From Maribacter sp. MJ134 (lineage in GTDB: Bacteria > Bacteroidota > Bacteroidia > Flavobacteriales > Flavobacteriaceae): 64,000 nt of DNA. Of the stretch, positions 62,934 through 64,000 are shown in pieces. Positions within the stretch are counted from its first letter, which is position 1. Each line of letters opens with the position of its first letter. A program made the position numbers and the translations under genes. The stretch covers positions 2,666,001 through 2,730,000 of the forward strand of contig NZ_CP034570.1 in the NCBI RefSeq assembly GCF_003970695.1, in the 5' to 3' direction. The notes beneath the pieces were generated by a model. The model was not told the DNA's origin. It saw only the letters and a list, made by a program, of their open reading frames with translations, and did no database searches.

Positions 62934-64000
62934 CTATGATTTATTTTCTTTAGGATTCCAATCTAAGCCTTTTTTTAGTTTTTTATTAAAATCAGATAAA
63001 GGAGGTGCTAAAGGCGGTGGGGGTGGCAATTTTTCCCCTTTATTTATTTTAGAAACTACTTTATCAAAGTCAGACACAAACTCTTTATCTTGTTGAATTC
63101 TAAATTTTTTATATTCTGATTCGGCGAATTTTTTAGCAACATCTTTTTTAATTTTTCCAGCATCACTTAAAAGATCGTAATCGTTAAATTTAAGGAAGGA
63201 GTCTAATTTGTCTGCCCATTCCGCCATAGTCATAGTTTTTCCTCTTTTAGCTTGAAGCTCTGCAAAATCTAAGTACATATTTACCAAAGTGTTTAATTCT
63301 CCAATCTCTTCTTTTTTGAGATAGTTTTTAGCTACTGAAACATCTGTTTTTATGATTTTACCTCCTTTCTTTTCGTTTTTCCAACTAGTTAACCCCATGT
63401 TGGGTTTGTTTGCATCTGCTCTTAGTTTAATAATTTCAGGTGCTGTGTGATGTGTTATTGCAAATTCAAGTTTGTTTTGTACAGTCGCAAAAAACAATCT
63501 TGTTATCTCTGCTTTAGGATTATAATCTATTGCCGTAGCGTATAGGTCGGTAATTTTTTGATAAAACCTTCTTTCAGAAGCTCGTATCTCCCTTACTATT
63601 TCAATTAACTCGTCAAAATAGTCCTTATCAAAAAGGTTTTTGCCTTGTTTCAGCCTATCATTATCAATTGCAAAACCCTTAACGAGATAGTTTTTCAAAA
63701 CACTATTTGCCCATATCCTGAACATAGTTGCTTTTTGAGAACTGACACGATAACCTACTGATATTATTGCATCTAAGTTGTAAAACTCTATCTTCCTTTG
63801 AACATTACGATTCCCCTCTTCTTGAACTGTCAAAATTTCTTTGACAGTTGAAAATTTATTTAATTCACCGTCCTTATAAATATTCCCTAAATGGTAGCTG
63901 ATGTTTTGTTTTGAAGTATCAAATATTTCAGCCATACTATTTTGAGAAACCCAAACCGTTTCGTTCTTATCATCAAGTATTACTTGGATATTGGTAGTTC
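62934..64000 (-). CDS. RhuM-family virulence-like protein (5' end outside window)
   Basis: The frame is open past the apparent ATG at 63935 to the window edge, reading TNIQVILDDKNETVWVSQNSMAEIFDTSKQNISYHL, the conserved RhuM N-terminus (the usual segment is xVWLTQxQMAELF). So the start lies beyond 64000. The family pattern continues with VQRKIEFYNLDAIISVGYRVSSQKATMFRIWANSVLKNYLVKGFAID. The C-terminal part is Lys-rich and ends in a Pro-rich segment (KLPPPPPLAPPLSDF). RhuM proteins are found in genomic islands and near restriction systems; the function is unknown, though the N-terminal part resembles phage-type DNA-binding proteins. Base composition is more AT-rich than the pigment genes. Confidence 0.85.
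   Translation of the reverse strand, partial: TTNIQVILDDKNETVWVSQNSMAEIFDTSKQNISYHLGNIYKDGELNKFSTVKEILTVQEEGNRNVQRKIEFYNLDAIISVGYRVSSQKATMFRIWANSVLKNYLVKGFAIDNDRLKQGKNLFDKDYFDELIEIVREIRASERRFYQKITDLYATAIDYNPKAEITRLFFATVQNKLEFAITHHTAPEIIKLRADANKPNMGLTSWKNEKKGGKIIKTDVSVAKNYLKKEEIGELNTLVNMYLDFAELQAKRGKTMTMAEWADKLDSFLKFNDYDLLSDAGKIKKDVAKKFAESEYKKFRIQQDKEFVSDFDKVVSKINKGEKLPPPPPLAPPLSDFNKKLKKGLDWNPKENKS

Noticed and set aside
1..64000. tRNA, rRNA, CRISPR arrays, insertion sequences and riboswitches
   Set aside because: I saw no cloverleaf-like tRNA, no ribosomal sequence, no repeat-spacer array, no transposase gene and no recognisable riboswitch core in the intergenic regions I read.

Overview
The window reads as the chromosome of a flavobacterium (Bacteroidota, Flavobacteriaceae, probably a marine Zobellia/Maribacter-like lineage; the genus is a guess). 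The reasons are promoter -7 boxes of the TAnnTTTG type, no strong Shine-Dalgarno sequences, a type IX secretion (T9SS) C-terminal domain, SusC/HmuR-type receptors, moderate AT richness, and a flexirubin pigment locus whose tyrosine ammonia-lyase closely matches the Flavobacterium johnsoniae enzyme as I remember it.

Layout. 1-20.8 kb is mixed housekeeping and hypothetical sequence: the 3' end of mfd, an AT-rich orphan, an HTH membrane protein, a TerB-like protein, a zinc-ribbon protein, a TlpA-like thioredoxin, an ACT-like protein, YraN, a DUF1800/DUF1501 secreted pair, metG (carrying dispersed-repeat insertions), a frameshifted lipoprotein, tex, sua5, an HDAC-family hydrolase, a PAP2 phosphatase and a sodium/solute symporter. 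21.1-32.7 kb is flexirubin block 1: candidate halogenase, TAL, WG-repeat protein, ketoreductase, ketosynthase, ACP, LpxL-like acyltransferase, DarA, DarB, two hotdog proteins, a small unknown and a BtrH-like acyltransferase. 32.9-40.9 kb is a heme/iron locus (HmuY, TonB receptor, DUF6607, ankyrin, DUF2271, PepSY-flavoreductase) around a divergent promoter with two operator-like palindromes. 41.1-62.1 kb is flexirubin block 2: ABC exporter, thioesterase, ketosynthase, methyltransferase, degenerate KS, ACP, KS plus chain-length-factor pair, deacetylase, LolA, lipoprotein, dehydratase, GT2-DUF2062, MMPL-acyltransferase fusion, CrtI-like oxidoreductase, cupin/JmjC protein, C45-type lipoprotein and an AMP-dependent ligase. 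The window ends with a short tail-less SSB and a RhuM-family gene cut by the edge.

How the genes work together. TAL makes 4-coumarate; the ligase loads it on an ACP; ketosynthases, ketoreductase and dehydratases extend it to an aryl-polyene acid; DarA and DarB make the dialkylresorcinol half; an acyltransferase joins the halves as an ester. The methyltransferase, FAD enzymes and cupin can decorate the ring. LolA, the lipoproteins, the MMPL fusion and the ABC exporter probably place the product in the outer membrane. My main hypotheses are: the BtrH-like protein is the ester-forming enzyme; the first FAD enzyme is a true halogenase; the pigment cluster is split by an iron-controlled heme operon.
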